Assembly: GCA_949710005.1 (NCBI GenBank)
Contig: OX453282.1
Coordinates: forward strand, 459,501 to 523,500
Direction: 5' to 3'
DNA length: 64,000 nucleotides
From: Ricordea florida
Taxonomy: Eukaryota > Cnidaria > Anthozoa > Corallimorpharia > Ricordeidae
Below, piece by piece: positions 23,701 through 34,430 of the stretch; the stretch's first letter is position 1; each line of letters begins with the position of its first letter. The translations under genes and the position numbers were made by a program. A model generated the notes under the pieces. That model was not told where the DNA came from. It searched no databases and saw only the letters and a program-made list of their open reading frames with translations.

Positions 23701-26700
23701 TCAACGTCAAAGAAAATGTTTTTTCAGATCGTGACCAAGATCGTGACACAAAGAAAGAGCAAGGGTTGTCTATAAATTTCTCGCAATCTGATTGGTTTAT
23801 TCCCCAAAATGAGCGTTTCTGATTGGCTATTGCATTGGGTGACACATTGACGCGAGCAGCGTTGTCTAAGGTCTTATCGACAACGGCAAATTAGCCAATC
23901 AGATTCCGAGATTAGTAGCAATTGTGGTAAAAAATATATTAGAAATCCCGCCTTTCAAGTGCAAGATTTTCACACCTGTATACTCAGCATGATGTAAGCG
24001 ACAGAAAAGCAATCCTTCCACTGATTGATGTCATCCAGAAAATCTGCACAAACTTGGCCTGTTACAGAATCAACTGCAAAAAAAAAACATACACATGCCT
24101 AACAATAATGCTAACTTTTCACTAGAAATGTCAACACCAAAATATTACTACGCCTAACAAATGACTAAAACTGAAGTACAGTCCAGAAATGGTTGTTGCT
24201 GAAAAGCATTTCAGCAATGTGAGAAAAAGTCATCACCGAACTAACTGTAAATGAACTGCCTTTTTGCAAAGCGATTAAATTTGACTGAAAGAACCTGTTT
24301 CAGCGCTGACTCTGTCGACTCCGATGTCTGAGAATACTGACGCTGAAGATAACTCTCGAGATAAGTCGAGTACAATCGAAATATGGAGAATTCTGAAAGC
24401 AACTGAGACGAATTTCGCCACAATTCTAAATGAAAACCAAGAGATAAGAAAAGATATTGATTCGAATCTCGGCTCGACCATCACTCGGGGTATTTAAATC
24501 ACTGAGGAGAAAGTGCTCCCTTTGCAATGACATCTGTAAATGGTTAGATTTACAAGTCTTCTCGGATAAGGACGATAAAAACCGTAGGTCCGGTCTCACA
24601 ACCCTTGTTTGCAATACTTCGTGGGACGTTAAAGAACCCACACACCGTTCGAGAAGAGTAGGCCTGGGACGTAAATCCTGGTGTTGTGGTCAGGCCCAAG
24701 TAAATTTAATTTCGTGTGTCTTCCGTAGTGATTGTGTTGTGGCGCACTTGATTATAGACATCTGGATTTTGCGCCTTATAAATTGTAAATTCATTCTTTC
24801 AAATTCATAAACGGTACAATTGAAACAGACCCAACGTGCATATTAGTGGAAACAGGAAAAATCCTACCGTGAACTCTATAAAAGTAGTTCTAAAGATAAG
24901 AATGTCACTCGAAACATTTCGTTATTTTCAATTATGAAAAGTTCTGGTATTTAATAATTGCTGGTTTCATTCAGTGTGTAAATGTTTTGACTTGCTGTGG
25001 AGAGGGAAAAACTGCTATTCTTTGGTTCTTTCCTTGTGTACCGGTACACAAGAGCCGATACAAAAGACCAAACAATACATTAGAGCTAAACAATGACTCC
25101 TACACAAAAAAATACAATGGTTATTCCCTCGTGTATCGGAATACGAGGACAGAAGCCATTCTTTTGTTTGCGGACTGCAAGCTGGGGCTAGCAGGCGATG
25201 GGATAATTTGTTTCGCTCCCGAAGCCATTTGACTACTAAAACAGTTGGAAAACAGAAAATAGTTCTAAAACTTCAACACTGTTTTTGATAGACTGTACTA
25301 AATAAACTGTCTTTGTTACGGATTCTTGTAGCTCACTGTTTTGAAAAGTATTGTGGGGATAGTTTCTAAAGAAACTGGTGCTGCGTCGGTGGGGAATTGA
25401 AACACAAGAAATTGGGTAAATCAAACGAATTGATAAAGTAAGTTATACCACCGCAAGGTAAAAGGGAGGTGCTGACGTTTCGAGCGTTAGTCCTTCATCG
25501 CAGCTAACGCTCGAAACGTCAGCACCTCCCTTTTACCTTATGGTGGTATAACTTAATCTATTCGTTTGATTTACTCAATTTCATTGTTTTGTAACTCTGA
25601 CTAGCGCGAAAGCGACTGCTAGCGTATGTGCTCTGATTGTACCGACTACTTCGACCTTTAACTCGAAAAGGTCTAAAAAGGTCAGAATAAAATTTACGCA
25701 GGTGAAAGAGAATAAGTTTTTCTACACGTAGTCAAGAATGTACGCTTTCATATGCCTTAGGGCGCTGGGAATTACATTTTTATTCTCGCGCGCTGACATG
25801 AAAAGAAACGCGTTTTAACGAAGCGAGGTTTATTTCGAGTAAAATCGTTTCTAGTTTTGTATCTAGAGACCATTCTGTGTTGCCTCCAGCCTCAATAGCG
25901 TATTGCAATGTTCCGCTGACTACAAGTAACATGAAATATTTTTCTCTTTTCTCTTTTGCATCAGGAGTCATGCTGCTTTTGCCGCCATTTAAAAAAAAAA
26001 AAACAGTGTCAGTGTCCGCATCACACGTCGCTCAAGAGCCGAGTGCCCGTTTCACCACCCATCCTTTTTTGCGCCATGCTAAAAACTTGTGTGTCAACAA
26101 GAAGTGAATATTCGGAAGGTGGTCTTAAAATGATTGATTTGAGTGTATGATTAGGTCATTAAGATAAGCATGGATAAAAAGAATTGTAATAATGATGGAA
26201 TATGCACTTCGGTGGCTTTTTCTTCATGAATTGTATGTTAATTATGATATTAAATAAGTTCTTCTCAATTTCACCATGAACTTTTTTTATGGTGGTTAGA
26301 ATTTTGCAAAACTTTCAGAGTGCGCCATACATGTATAAATTTTACAAATTATATATTACTATACAGTATTCTTAACTAGTAGTAGCTTCTTTAATTAAGT
26401 CACATATATTGTAAAGATTAATTTAATTCAGCCTTGGTCTGCAATTTTAGTCTAAATAAACTACCTATCTAGATATCTTCAGCAAAAGATTGGAAAAAAA
26501 AACATTTTTTTTTTTTTAAAAATTACTTTGATTCGGGAGCTGTTCACAGGCATAATTTCTTGTTGGACATTGACAACAGACAATCTTACACGAAGTGCTC
26601 AAAGATTATAAGGAAAACTGACTTTCTACAGTGGGCTGGTTTTCATTATTCTATATCACCCCACTTATCTATTTATTTTATTTATTTATTTATTTTGTCA

Positions 26701-29585
26701 CAAAAATTAGCTATATTTAACAAAACGATTTACATCTATGGCAGGAGGAAGAAACAGGGCAAGCCCCAATTGATATCAACCCCCTAAAAACTTAAGAACT
26801 TAAAAAGCATCAATATGTCACCATGTCACCATGTCACCATTGATACCACCCCTTTCTTTTGTGACTAAAAACAAGGTCTCTGATGTGGTGGAATGCATTT
26901 CTTGTTGGAAAGAAAGCGCAGTTGCCCAATATGGTCAACAAACTCTAAACTCTAAAGGAATTTTAACACTTTTTTCTATAACCGTATTGCAGTACAAAGT
27001 TCTTACCTCCATACTTAGCAATAGACCAAATGGTTTGTGTGGTTTCTGTGGGCTCAATCAGAAACCTTAAGCCACATTTTATATCAATGTTCATAATCCA
27101 GGTAGTTCTGGACTGATTTTGAAACTTACTGGTATTTTTATCCAATCAACGGGTTCACCTTTCACTGGAAAACATTTTGTCAGGAATGATAATGCAACAA
27201 TGCTGTTTAAGTTTTGTTTTACATAATTAATTCATTACAATCGGAAAATTGTTTTTATGGGACTACAAAAAAGCCAAATTAATCAGGTAATTGACAGCGT
27301 CGAGAACAAAATTGTTCCCAAATATGCAACAGAAAGGAAAATTAATAATATGAAGGGTTATGTTCCGAAGAAATGGCTGCTCACACCAACACAATAAGTC
27401 ATTTGTCTGTTGTTCAATCATCACTGTTGTTGTTGTGTGTTTTTGTTTCAATTTTCTTGTTTATTTTCTACTAAAAATATGTGACAGGAGTCCAACTTGT
27501 ATTTTATTGTTCTACAAATCATTGTTAAAATCTTAAGAAAATATTTCTATGCTATAATTATTGCAAAACTGTCAAGAGATATCATACATTAGCAGACAAC
27601 TCACCATTAGGATGAAATGGAATAGTGTGAAAAAATACTCTTGGTGGACACTGATTATAGTTCTCATCAAACTGGAGATACAACTTAAAAATGCCACCTA
27701 CAATAAGGAGGGAAAAATGGAGTTCAAAATCTGTGGTTTTTATCAGGTTCTGTTGCTATGGCACCCTGTACATTTTAACATAATAATCAGTGTTCTCCTT
27801 TTATTTCAGCTCAACAGGTAAAAGAGTTTTTCAAACCGGTAAAACACTAACATAGCTGTTGAATTTTCAAGAGTTTCAGGCCATTTTAGGTGGTAACAAG
27901 TGCTGTTACAGGCGGTAAATTTTACCGGTTACTGCCTGAAAAGGAGAACACTGAATAATGCTAGGAATTATAAGGCTATGATTGTGATGCTTGATACTTC
28001 AACAGCCTCAGATTTACATAAATGTAAGACTCAAAGCTTTCAGTATTTGGGGTTAGAGAGAAGTGGCAAAAAACCAAACATTCCAGTACAACTGCACAGT
28101 CCAGTATAACCCATTTGCTTCTCACCTTCCCATTGAGTATCCTTGGGGCCCTTTATGGTCCCTTCCCAAGTAAACATGTCAACTCCATCTAATGGCTTAA
28201 CTTGGATTCCCTGAGATTAAAATTGGCATACCATTGATTTTTACACCATTAAGGTGGATTAATACTTAAAAGATTTGAAAACCTGGCAGGATATTGCAAC
28301 TCAGTGTTGATATATAAGACGATAGTTATTTAAGAAGTAGAAAACATTTTCCATGTTTCTATTGAGTTATAGAAACACAAGTGGAAGTTTGGGAGAACAA
28401 GAAATGCTGTGGGAACACAAGCTGATAGGCGAGTGTTTCCACAGCTTTTTCAAGTTCTTGCAAACTTTCATGAGTGTTTTCATAACTCAATAGAAACACG
28501 AAGAAACTGCTTTCTATTTCTTTTAGAAAATAGCCCAATGCCAGTGATTACGAGCACTTTTTTGTGTTTCTATTAAACAATTAGGTTATGAGCTCGAGAT
28601 TTCTATCATGTGATAGTTGATGAGGGCGCAGCCCTCATCAACTATCACGCATAGAAATCGAGAGCGATTAATCTAATTGTTTTAGTATAAATCTACTAGT
28701 TGTTCAAAACTTTGTCTTTTCTGGAACAGCCTCGACCAGTAAACTGTCTAAATCTTCTTCATGCACACTTCGAAAACGTGAAGAAGCGGCTGCCATTACG
28801 CTACTCACTATCTATCACAGAATACATAGTGGGTAGCATAGCCAATCAGAGCGCGGCATTTGTGATAGAACGCTAGTAGATTTATACTAACAAGTTATAG
28901 AAACACAATTTTTTACCAATCAGCGCACATATTTTCCTTGGGATATTTTCTTAATCATTACAACGTACCACTCTTTTTATAGTAACTTTTTCTAAAACTG
29001 CTTGTATTTTCACACATTCATGACTTGCATTTGTACGAAAAATATAATTTAGAGATCATCTCACACATAAACCGTAAAGTCTACCAGGTCTGCTCACTGT
29101 CAGTATGACGCAAGGGACCCAGAGAGCTGAACTGTACAATATACTGATTTTGCAGTCACAGAGTGGATAAATCAATAACGAAGTGTCGCTATGTCCGGCA
29201 CTCCGAGGGCAGCCGGACAGTATTTTCAAAATACTCGGTGTCCGGCAGTTTGATTTTCTTTGCTTTCAGGGTAGATTATGCCAATTAAGTTAAAGATTAG
29301 GGCTATGAGACAAGGAATATGGATGTTCATATTAGGTAATCACCGATTAAAATCATAAGAGAAAATTTCGACTACCGGACACCGAGTATTTCGAAAATTC
29401 TGTCCGGCTGCCGGATATATAGACACAGCGAATCAGTAAGTTCCTCACTCCATACGTTTTGTTTCTACAGTCCTGCTTTCAATCACCTCTTGGCTTTACT
29501 AAGATATACAACTTACCCAAGGAAGTGACTCCTTCTGCAGTTTAAACCACTCTTTTTCAAGCAGCAAAAACGCCCTAGAATGCAT
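20725..29585 (-). CDS. UBE2U: Ubiquitin-conjugating enzyme E2 U
   Basis: This enzyme accepts ubiquitin from E1 on a cysteine and passes it on. The seven exons are 29517-29585, 28126-28210, 27605-27697, 23976-24073, 22896-23022, 21830-22234 and 20725-20861. All phases agree and give 337 residues plus stop. The start is MHSRAFLLLEKEW. The UBC fold includes FKLYLQFDENYNQCPP, the HPN tripeptide (IPFHPN), the active-site cysteine in TGQVCADFLDD and NPVLENAVNP. The long C-terminal extension typical of UBE2U is present, with FDDYHAMWSGIATTKP and the terminal motif EVDDLLAWTN. Human UBE2U ends similarly and is slightly shorter. All catalytic landmarks are kept. A composite fold-back element lies about 40 bp downstream of the catalytic-Cys exon. 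Confidence 0.92.
21269..21398. repeat. Inverted-repeat element
   Basis: AACTTCGTCTGTTCGGTCAT at the left end is repeated as its complement ATGACCGAACAGACGAAGTT at the right end, with about 80 bp between. It has the form of a short MITE or fold-back element inside the last UBE2U intron. Confidence 0.75.
23174..23300 (+). repeat. Two-copy tandem duplication of about 57 bp
   Basis: The phrase GGGTATTTATTGAACACC followed by an AAATTCCCA and a CAAAGTGAGACAA block occurs twice in a row. It lies in a UBE2U intron. Confidence 0.75.
23459..23533 (+). repeat. tRNA-like SINE head
   Basis: The sequence has an A-box-like TAGTGTAGTGGTTAGCGTG and a B-box-like GGAGTTCGAGCCC about 33 bp apart, as in tRNA promoters. 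Stem pairing is imperfect, so a SINE head is more likely than a working tRNA. A similar head is present at about 51655-51720 in the opposite orientation. It abuts a fold-back element. Confidence 0.6.
23536..23936 (+). mobile_element. Composite fold-back element, family A copy 1
   Basis: The left part is a near-perfect palindrome whose arm begins GAATGTGGTTTAGCGTTGTC, ending near 23677. The right part is a MITE-like segment bounded by TTTTTTACCACA and TTGTGGTAAAAA. Near the right end lies TTAGCCAATCAGATT. Two further copies at 40457 and 44336 have the same arrangement. No coding capacity is seen, so it is non-autonomous. Confidence 0.85.
24460..24700 (+). mobile_element. SINE-like repeat with conserved-type core
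   Basis: The segment contains CTCCCTTTGCAATGACATCT, CTTCTCGGATAAGGACGATA, then GGGACGTTAAAGAACCCACA. I recall this order from dispersed SINE-like repeats in several invertebrates, so the identity rests on memory. It lies inside a UBE2U intron. No tRNA head is evident here. Confidence 0.5.
25352..25560 (+). repeat. Repeat family C with internal inverted repeat
   Basis: It starts GTGGGGATAGTTTCTAAAGA and contains an inverted repeat. One arm is GGTAAAAGGGAGGTGCTGAC continuing into TTTCGAGCGTTAG; the other is its complement at 25503-25538. A closely similar single-arm copy is at 55265-55420 and a decayed copy at 10441. Confidence 0.8.
26830..27320 (+). mobile_element. Probable decayed non-LTR retrotransposon fragment
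   Basis: Translation gives fragments in the style of a LINE C-terminal region. YKVLTSILSNRPNGLCGFCG lies next to a stop, followed by ATFYINVHNPG in the same frame, reminiscent of the C-x-x-C...H-x(4)-C knuckle after the reverse transcriptase. Stops interrupt it. It lies in a UBE2U intron. Confidence 0.45.
28575..28895 (+). mobile_element. Composite fold-back element, family B copy 1
   Basis: A palindrome at about 28590-28665 (TGATAGTTGATGAGGGC and its complement) is followed by a MITE-like part with ends TTAGTATAAATCTACTA and TAGTAGATTTATACTAA. Near the right end is TAGCCAATCAGAGCGCGGCA. The second copy is at 40046-40372. Confidence 0.8.
29181..29432. mobile_element. Inverted-repeat MITE near UBE2U exon 1
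   Basis: Ends read CGCTATGTCCGGCACTCC on the left and CCGGATATATAGACACAGCG on the right. The inner blocks CGGACAGTATTTTCAAAATA and TATTTCGAAAATTCTGTCCG are also complementary. It ends 85 bp before the first UBE2U splice donor. Confidence 0.75.
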
Positions 29586-30423
29586 TGTCTGTACTATAAT
29601 GGAACATAGAACAGCGAAGACGTAAATTCTATGAGATGAAAGCAAGAAAACGTCAAAATCCAGACAAATGTAAGCAAGGTTACCTTAAAAATGTTTCAAT
29701 AAAAACAGAAAAAGTATTAAATTTGCGAGAAGAAGCTAGAGAAAGACAAAAAGTATGAGTGTTTCGGATAACTGTTCGCTCCGGTCGTCCGCCATGTTGA
29801 ATGACGGTAATAGGCGTGGTTACATGGCAACACGAGTGTAGACGCACCCTCCCCCGACCCCTCCCCCTTCCCCCTCCCCACCACCGAAGGAAAAAACGGG
29901 AGGAGGGAACAATGTAATGAAAAATGTTTCCTCCTCCCGTTTTTTCCTTCGGTGGGAGGGTGCGGGTACACGTAGGCTAGTTCCAATTAGGCACATTTCG
30001 TGCCGGAAGAACACGACCGTAGAACAAGCTAAACAAAAATACTGCTAGCCGGACACCATGAAGTTAAAGTGTTACGGTAATTTTTACTTCTCTTTTCATT
30101 CCACGGAAAGATTTGTGACATTCATTTATGTTCGTATGATCGAAGTTATCCTGCGAGGTATTTGATAGGATTTTCGATGTATATTCCCGTAATTACCGCG
30201 CAAGAAACAACGTTACGAACTATATGTAAATTGTTCACAGATAAGCTCTTCAGCAAACACTGTCCCGTCATCGACAGTTTCTTTGACCAATGAAAATTTT
30301 AGGCGTTGGTCTGTTGACATGAGTGACGCGAATATTCAGATCACTAAATGACATACTTACCTTAGAAACGGCATACAAAACAAGAGTGCGACTCTATTTC
30401 TGAAGTGAAAACTATTAGGAAGA
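29586..30423. promoter_or_regulatory. Putative bidirectional promoter region, UBE2U and RSPH1
   Basis: The two start codons are 838 bp apart and point away from each other. On the plus strand, 29787-29801 contains CCGCCATGTTGAAT, which matches the YY1 consensus CCGCCATnTTG. A palindromic element occupies 29845-29980. No TATA box was recognised. Shared use by the two genes is inferred from arrangement. Confidence 0.5.
29845..29980. repeat. GC-rich palindromic element, family D copy 1
   Basis: GCACCCTCCC and ACCGAAGGAAAAAACGGGAG are repeated as complements (CTCCCGTTTTTTCCTTCGGT, GGGAGGGTGC), followed by TACACGTAGGCTA. A shorter copy with the same ends lies at 57045-57137. It sits inside the intergenic region between UBE2U and RSPH1. 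Confidence 0.8.
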
Positions 30424-31759
30424 ATGTCTTCCACCGACGAAGAAACTGTTGACGATGAAACTCCGTATCTCGGGGAGTATGAAGGGGAGAGAAACGAGGC
30501 AGAAGAAAGACACGGGAAAGGTAAAGCAAAGCTTCCTAACGGAGATGTATATGAAGGAGAATATGTGCACGGGAAAAGACATGGAAATGGAGTTTACAAG
30601 TAAGAATAAATCAACGAAACGTAGACACATAGACTCAAAAATGTTTTTTTAAGTAAATGACTCAAATGAAGTATTGAGTTCCATTTCAATTTTTGCATAG
30701 AACAAAGGAGACTATGGCGATTGTCTTATTCAAAAACAGGCTATATTTAAGCCACCTGAGTGTGTACAACTTTCGTGATTTTTATTCCTGCTCGATGAGC
30801 GGATTTCGATTTTATTTGATCTGAGATCACCTGAGCAGATTAAAGGGTGTTAACGACATTGGCTTCATACGCTGTGGACCTGTCTGTTGATAGTCGCTGC
30901 AGCAGCTGTTTGTCATGACTGTTATATTATTGTAAGTTATACTCATTGTAACTGAGTAATGTACCCGGCGGGATTTGGAAGAGGATAACCAGGGATAGAT
31001 ACGTATTGAAGCTAGAAAAGGCCGGTTCAAGGAACACTGACCCGGAGACGAATTGCCCAAAAAAAAAAAAAAATACGACCACCAAATAAAAGCAACGAAT
31101 TCCATCCATCCTCCTTCTTTCCATACGGCGTGCCATCAGCCAAAAAAAAAAATCAGCTTCCAACCTTACCACCATCCTCGTGAAAAGCCTTCTCGTTCCT
31201 TTGTCTCTCTCTTCTGTGCGAGAAGCGAGAAGCTTTGATACCTCCACACTGTAAGTGATAAATTCTGTTTGTTTATAGGTTCCAAAACGGCGGTCGGTAT
31301 ACCGGAAGTTACTTGAACGGACGGAAGCATGGTGAAGGTACGTTTATCTATCCTGATGGCTCCAAATATGAGGGGTACTGGATCAACGACCTGCGCCACG
31401 GCCATGGAAAGTACACCTATAAAAATGGTGACATATATGAGGGGGATTGGGCAGAAAATCAACGACATGGCCAGGGTGTGTACACATACATCGCCACTGG
31501 CTCCAGATACCAAGGAACCTGGGTACAAGGTAAAATGGAGGAAATGGGCGAACTTATTCACTCTAATCACCGTTATGTAGGCCACTTTCAGCAGGATATA
31601 CCCAAAGGAAAGGGAAAATACATATTTGATTACGGTTGTGAACAGCGCGGCAGCTATGAACTGGTTGAAGTGGTGTTGGAACCGGAGACAGAAGAAGACG
31701 AAATGGTGTCTGTAGTACAACCGAAATGGAGAATAGATGGAATTGTGTCTCTAGAATAA
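30424..31759 (+). CDS. RSPH1: Radial spoke head component 1, MORN-repeat protein
   Basis: RSPH1 is a structural part of the radial spoke head of 9+2 cilia and sperm flagella. There are two exons, 30424-30599 and 31279-31759, with phases that agree (AA plus G gives Lys), encoding 218 residues. The start is [20 protein letters not shown], followed by six or so MORN repeats: [58 protein letters not shown] and TGSRYQGTW. After the repeats come the family-specific segments [12 protein letters not shown] and [13 protein letters not shown]. Human RSPH1 is 309 residues with a long acidic tail; that tail is essentially absent here, as the frame stops soon after VVQPKWRID. The gene is divergent from UBE2U. 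Confidence 0.95.
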
Positions 31760-32937
31760 ACAGAAGCGTTTCATAAAGCAGCAAAAGCGCTAATTTTCTC
31801 ATTCACTGTAAATGTTCCCTGCCCTCGATTTCCCCGTACTTTTTGTCAGCGTTGAGAGGTGGACGCCAGCGAAAACTTGGAGTGTTTTTTTATCTGGGAT
31901 AAAAAGAAAAGAAATTGACATGTAAGAGAAATCTGCTTGGACTGTTAAAATTCGTGCGCAGCTTTTTTTTTTTACCAATCAGAGTAAACATGCCTTGATC
32001 AGACTCATTTTCCCGCGCTTTGAGCTGCCCACGTGAAGTTACTTCGAGCCATCATTGGAATACCTACCAAAAACGCTTTAACGCTTATATCTACTTAGAA
32101 ACGCTTTTCTCTAACTCGAGGCAGAACATTTGGTTTTAATGAAATGCATGTAGTTTTTAATCTTCTTGCAATAAACAATTATTGCTTAACGTGTACTTAG
32201 TCATTTTTCTAGCGATCTCGCTAAAACTACAACTATAATACTGCAAATGACTTATTTGTTGGCTTCTTCATCTCTTCATTGATTAATTTCGTGTTGCTTG
32301 CGGTCAAAATCCGTTTACTTCCTTAATCATTAAGCTGGCTTAAGATACAAACCAGAATTCTGGAAGACTGACGAATTCCTTGCATAAAGAATTAAAAACC
32401 TCCCCTCTTAACAATGTGATTGGCAAATAACTTACAAAGCTGAAGAAAAGGATACAAGAGTTATCTAAAATCAGGAAGTTAAGGTTAAATTTAGACACAC
32501 CTCTTAATCTCGTTTGAACAAACTGGCGCACAGAGCAAACAAAATTTAGGCATGGTCGATAAAGCAATGTTTCTCGGAATTCTACTTGAGCTCGACGTTT
32601 GTATACCGTGCGAGAAAAGAAGGCAAAAAAAAAAGCTGAAAAAAAGGAGCATCATTATACGCTCGTGAAACATCAATTGCGGTCCTGGAGAACTACAAGA
32701 AAAAGGTATCAAATGTAGAAATAATTTTTCGACAGGACAGGTTCATATTGCTAAGTGGATATCCATAGAGTTTGGTAAGGGCGATTAAAAGAAAAGCAAA
32801 TAGTTGAGAGCTTAAAGGTTTTGGGTTTCAACTTGCAAGATTACGATATCGGAACATGTTTTGCTCCATAAAAAAACTCTTTTTGCCATGGCACGTATCA
32901 AGTCCCCCATTCTGAAATGAATCCGAGCTGGGTAGCT
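31760..32937. other. Intergenic, no gene seen
   Basis: This holds the RSPH1 3' flank and the 3' flank of the two-TM gene (convergent arrangement). Open frames are short and without domains. Confidence 0.5.
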
Positions 32938-33396
32938 CTAAACAGCAGATACCACTAAACTCGATAGCTCTTTTTCTGGTGCGAGACATTCCTGCGATGG
33001 TAATATTTCTGCCACGCGAACTCCATGAACTATCACAACAGAAGAAGTGAGTGACTGAATAACATCTCGCGCACACCGTTCTTCTGTCTTCTTATTTGTA
33101 TCACCAATCTTTTGAGCCAGCAAACAGTCGAAGAAAAGACTCACCACCAAAGACGCAAAAATACCAATAAACCCTATAATTATGAGCTTGCTCCCAGCAT
33201 CGCGCCTTGCAACACCCGCAAATACAAGAGAGGCTCCCGTCAAAACACAAATCAGGAAAAATCCACGGCAAAATTTTGACCGACTAGATACAGAATGGTC
33301 GCTATCGCTGCTCCAGAGGCAGAACACTCCATACGGGGATTTAGGGTATGATGAAAAGCGGGACACTTTAGAACCAGCTGATGCTTTGTTTTCCAT
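32938..33396 (-). CDS. Two-transmembrane protein of unknown function, intronless
   Basis: The open frame could start at 33408 (MHQA) or at 33396 (MENK). The second has the better start context (GCAATGGAA), giving 152 residues. Residues of the first third are polar and serine-rich. Two hydrophobic segments follow, FFLICVLTGASLVFAGVA and SKLIIIGFIGIFASLVVSLF, separated by a short basic loop, and then a polar C-terminus. This suggests a small membrane protein with both termini on the same side. No family was recognised. The lack of introns is notable beside its intron-rich neighbours. It could be a retrocopy, but no paralogue was seen. Confidence 0.55.
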   Translation of the reverse strand: MENKASAGSKVSRFSSYPKSPYGVFCLWSSDSDHSVSSRSKFCRGFFLICVLTGASLVFAGVARRDAGSKLIIIGFIGIFASLVVSLFFDCLLAQKIGDTNKKTEERCARDVIQSLTSSVVIVHGVRVAEILPSQECLAPEKELSSLVVSAV

Positions 33397-33921
33397 TGCT
33401 TGATGCACGGTTAGTATGTGACAAAAGTATGTTCAGTACAATGACAATTCAAGGCTGTAGATCGACGGATCTTCATTGCCTTGCAAGTTCACGTCTTGGG
33501 CACATCGCATTTTCATTTTAAAAACTATTTTGATTGTTTGCCAAGACCTGAAAGATTCTTGATTGTGATGTCAAGTGATGTGTCGTGTTGTTTTTCACTC
33601 TGACAAGGTCAAGAGAGCGTGACCTTTCTTATTACAAGCATCATTTGTTTAAGCCAGTCTACCAACAATGTAATCTCTTTCTTTAGGGATTGTATAAGAC
33701 CATTTTATATTTTTTGTATCACGGTAGTCACCAGTTGTAAACAAACAATAAACTGTTGTCTAGTTTATGACGATTGCGTTGCATTGCATCAGCCTTTGTA
33801 AGCTCCGCGTTTCATTTATATCGAAAAACCTTTATCAGATAATGCCAAACATAAACAGGCCTGGCTCCTGACATAAAAGTTACTTTTACACAGTCTTTGT
33901 TCTTTCTGAATAAAATAAGGA

Positions 33922-33964
33922 GGGTGGTATAGGGTATTACAGAGGAGGGTGGTATAGGGTATTT
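33922..33964 (+). repeat. Short tandem duplication
   Basis: GAGGGTGGTATAGGGTATT occurs twice in direct succession. Confidence 0.8.
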
Positions 33965-34241
33965 TCGTGAGCCGTGATCGCATCCTATTTTCTAGTGAAC
34001 GGTTAACGACTTTTTTCTTGCATCGTGAATTGCGATTTTATTAATTAATGTGACGCGCAATTCAAGTGTTTTTTGTCTTGTGAAATTTGAATTCGCATCT
34101 TGTGTCCGTGAAAAAACTACCCGCTACCGTAAAATAGCTCTCTACCCCCCAGGTCTACCCCGTTCCGAATCCTGACTACCTATCAGAGGCTTACCTCTTA
34201 CGGTTCCACAGCTCCCAGGGTCCTCTGGGAGCAGTTTCAAA

Positions 34242-34430
34242 ATGGCGGATGTTTCGGAAGTTAAGAGTTTTCACATTTCCAGCGTTTCACTCGTTTACAT
34301 GGGTCAGACCGCGTTTACTAGGCCAACGGGTTCAAGGAGCAACCCCAACGAACCGATGTTTTCATTGCCCAGCGGTAGCACTGAAGGACGGTTTGGTTTA
34401 TGGAAACAAGGGCTTATCTATTCCCGGTGA
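34242..34430 (+). CDS. Candidate first exon or short ORF, weak
   Basis: An ATG in a strong context (AAAATGGCGG) opens a 62-codon frame starting MADVSEVKSFHISSVSLVYM. AAAATGGCGG also resembles a YY1 site, so the segment may be a promoter or first exon. The frame ends without known domains and no partner exon was found downstream. It may be spurious. Confidence 0.2.
   Translation: MADVSEVKSFHISSVSLVYMGQTAFTRPTGSRSNPNEPMFSLPSGSTEGRFGLWKQGLIYSR

Noticed and set aside
30415..31802. Several frames antisense to RSPH1
   Set aside because: They are shadows of the RSPH1 coding sequence and its intron; the plus-strand MORN repeats explain the region.
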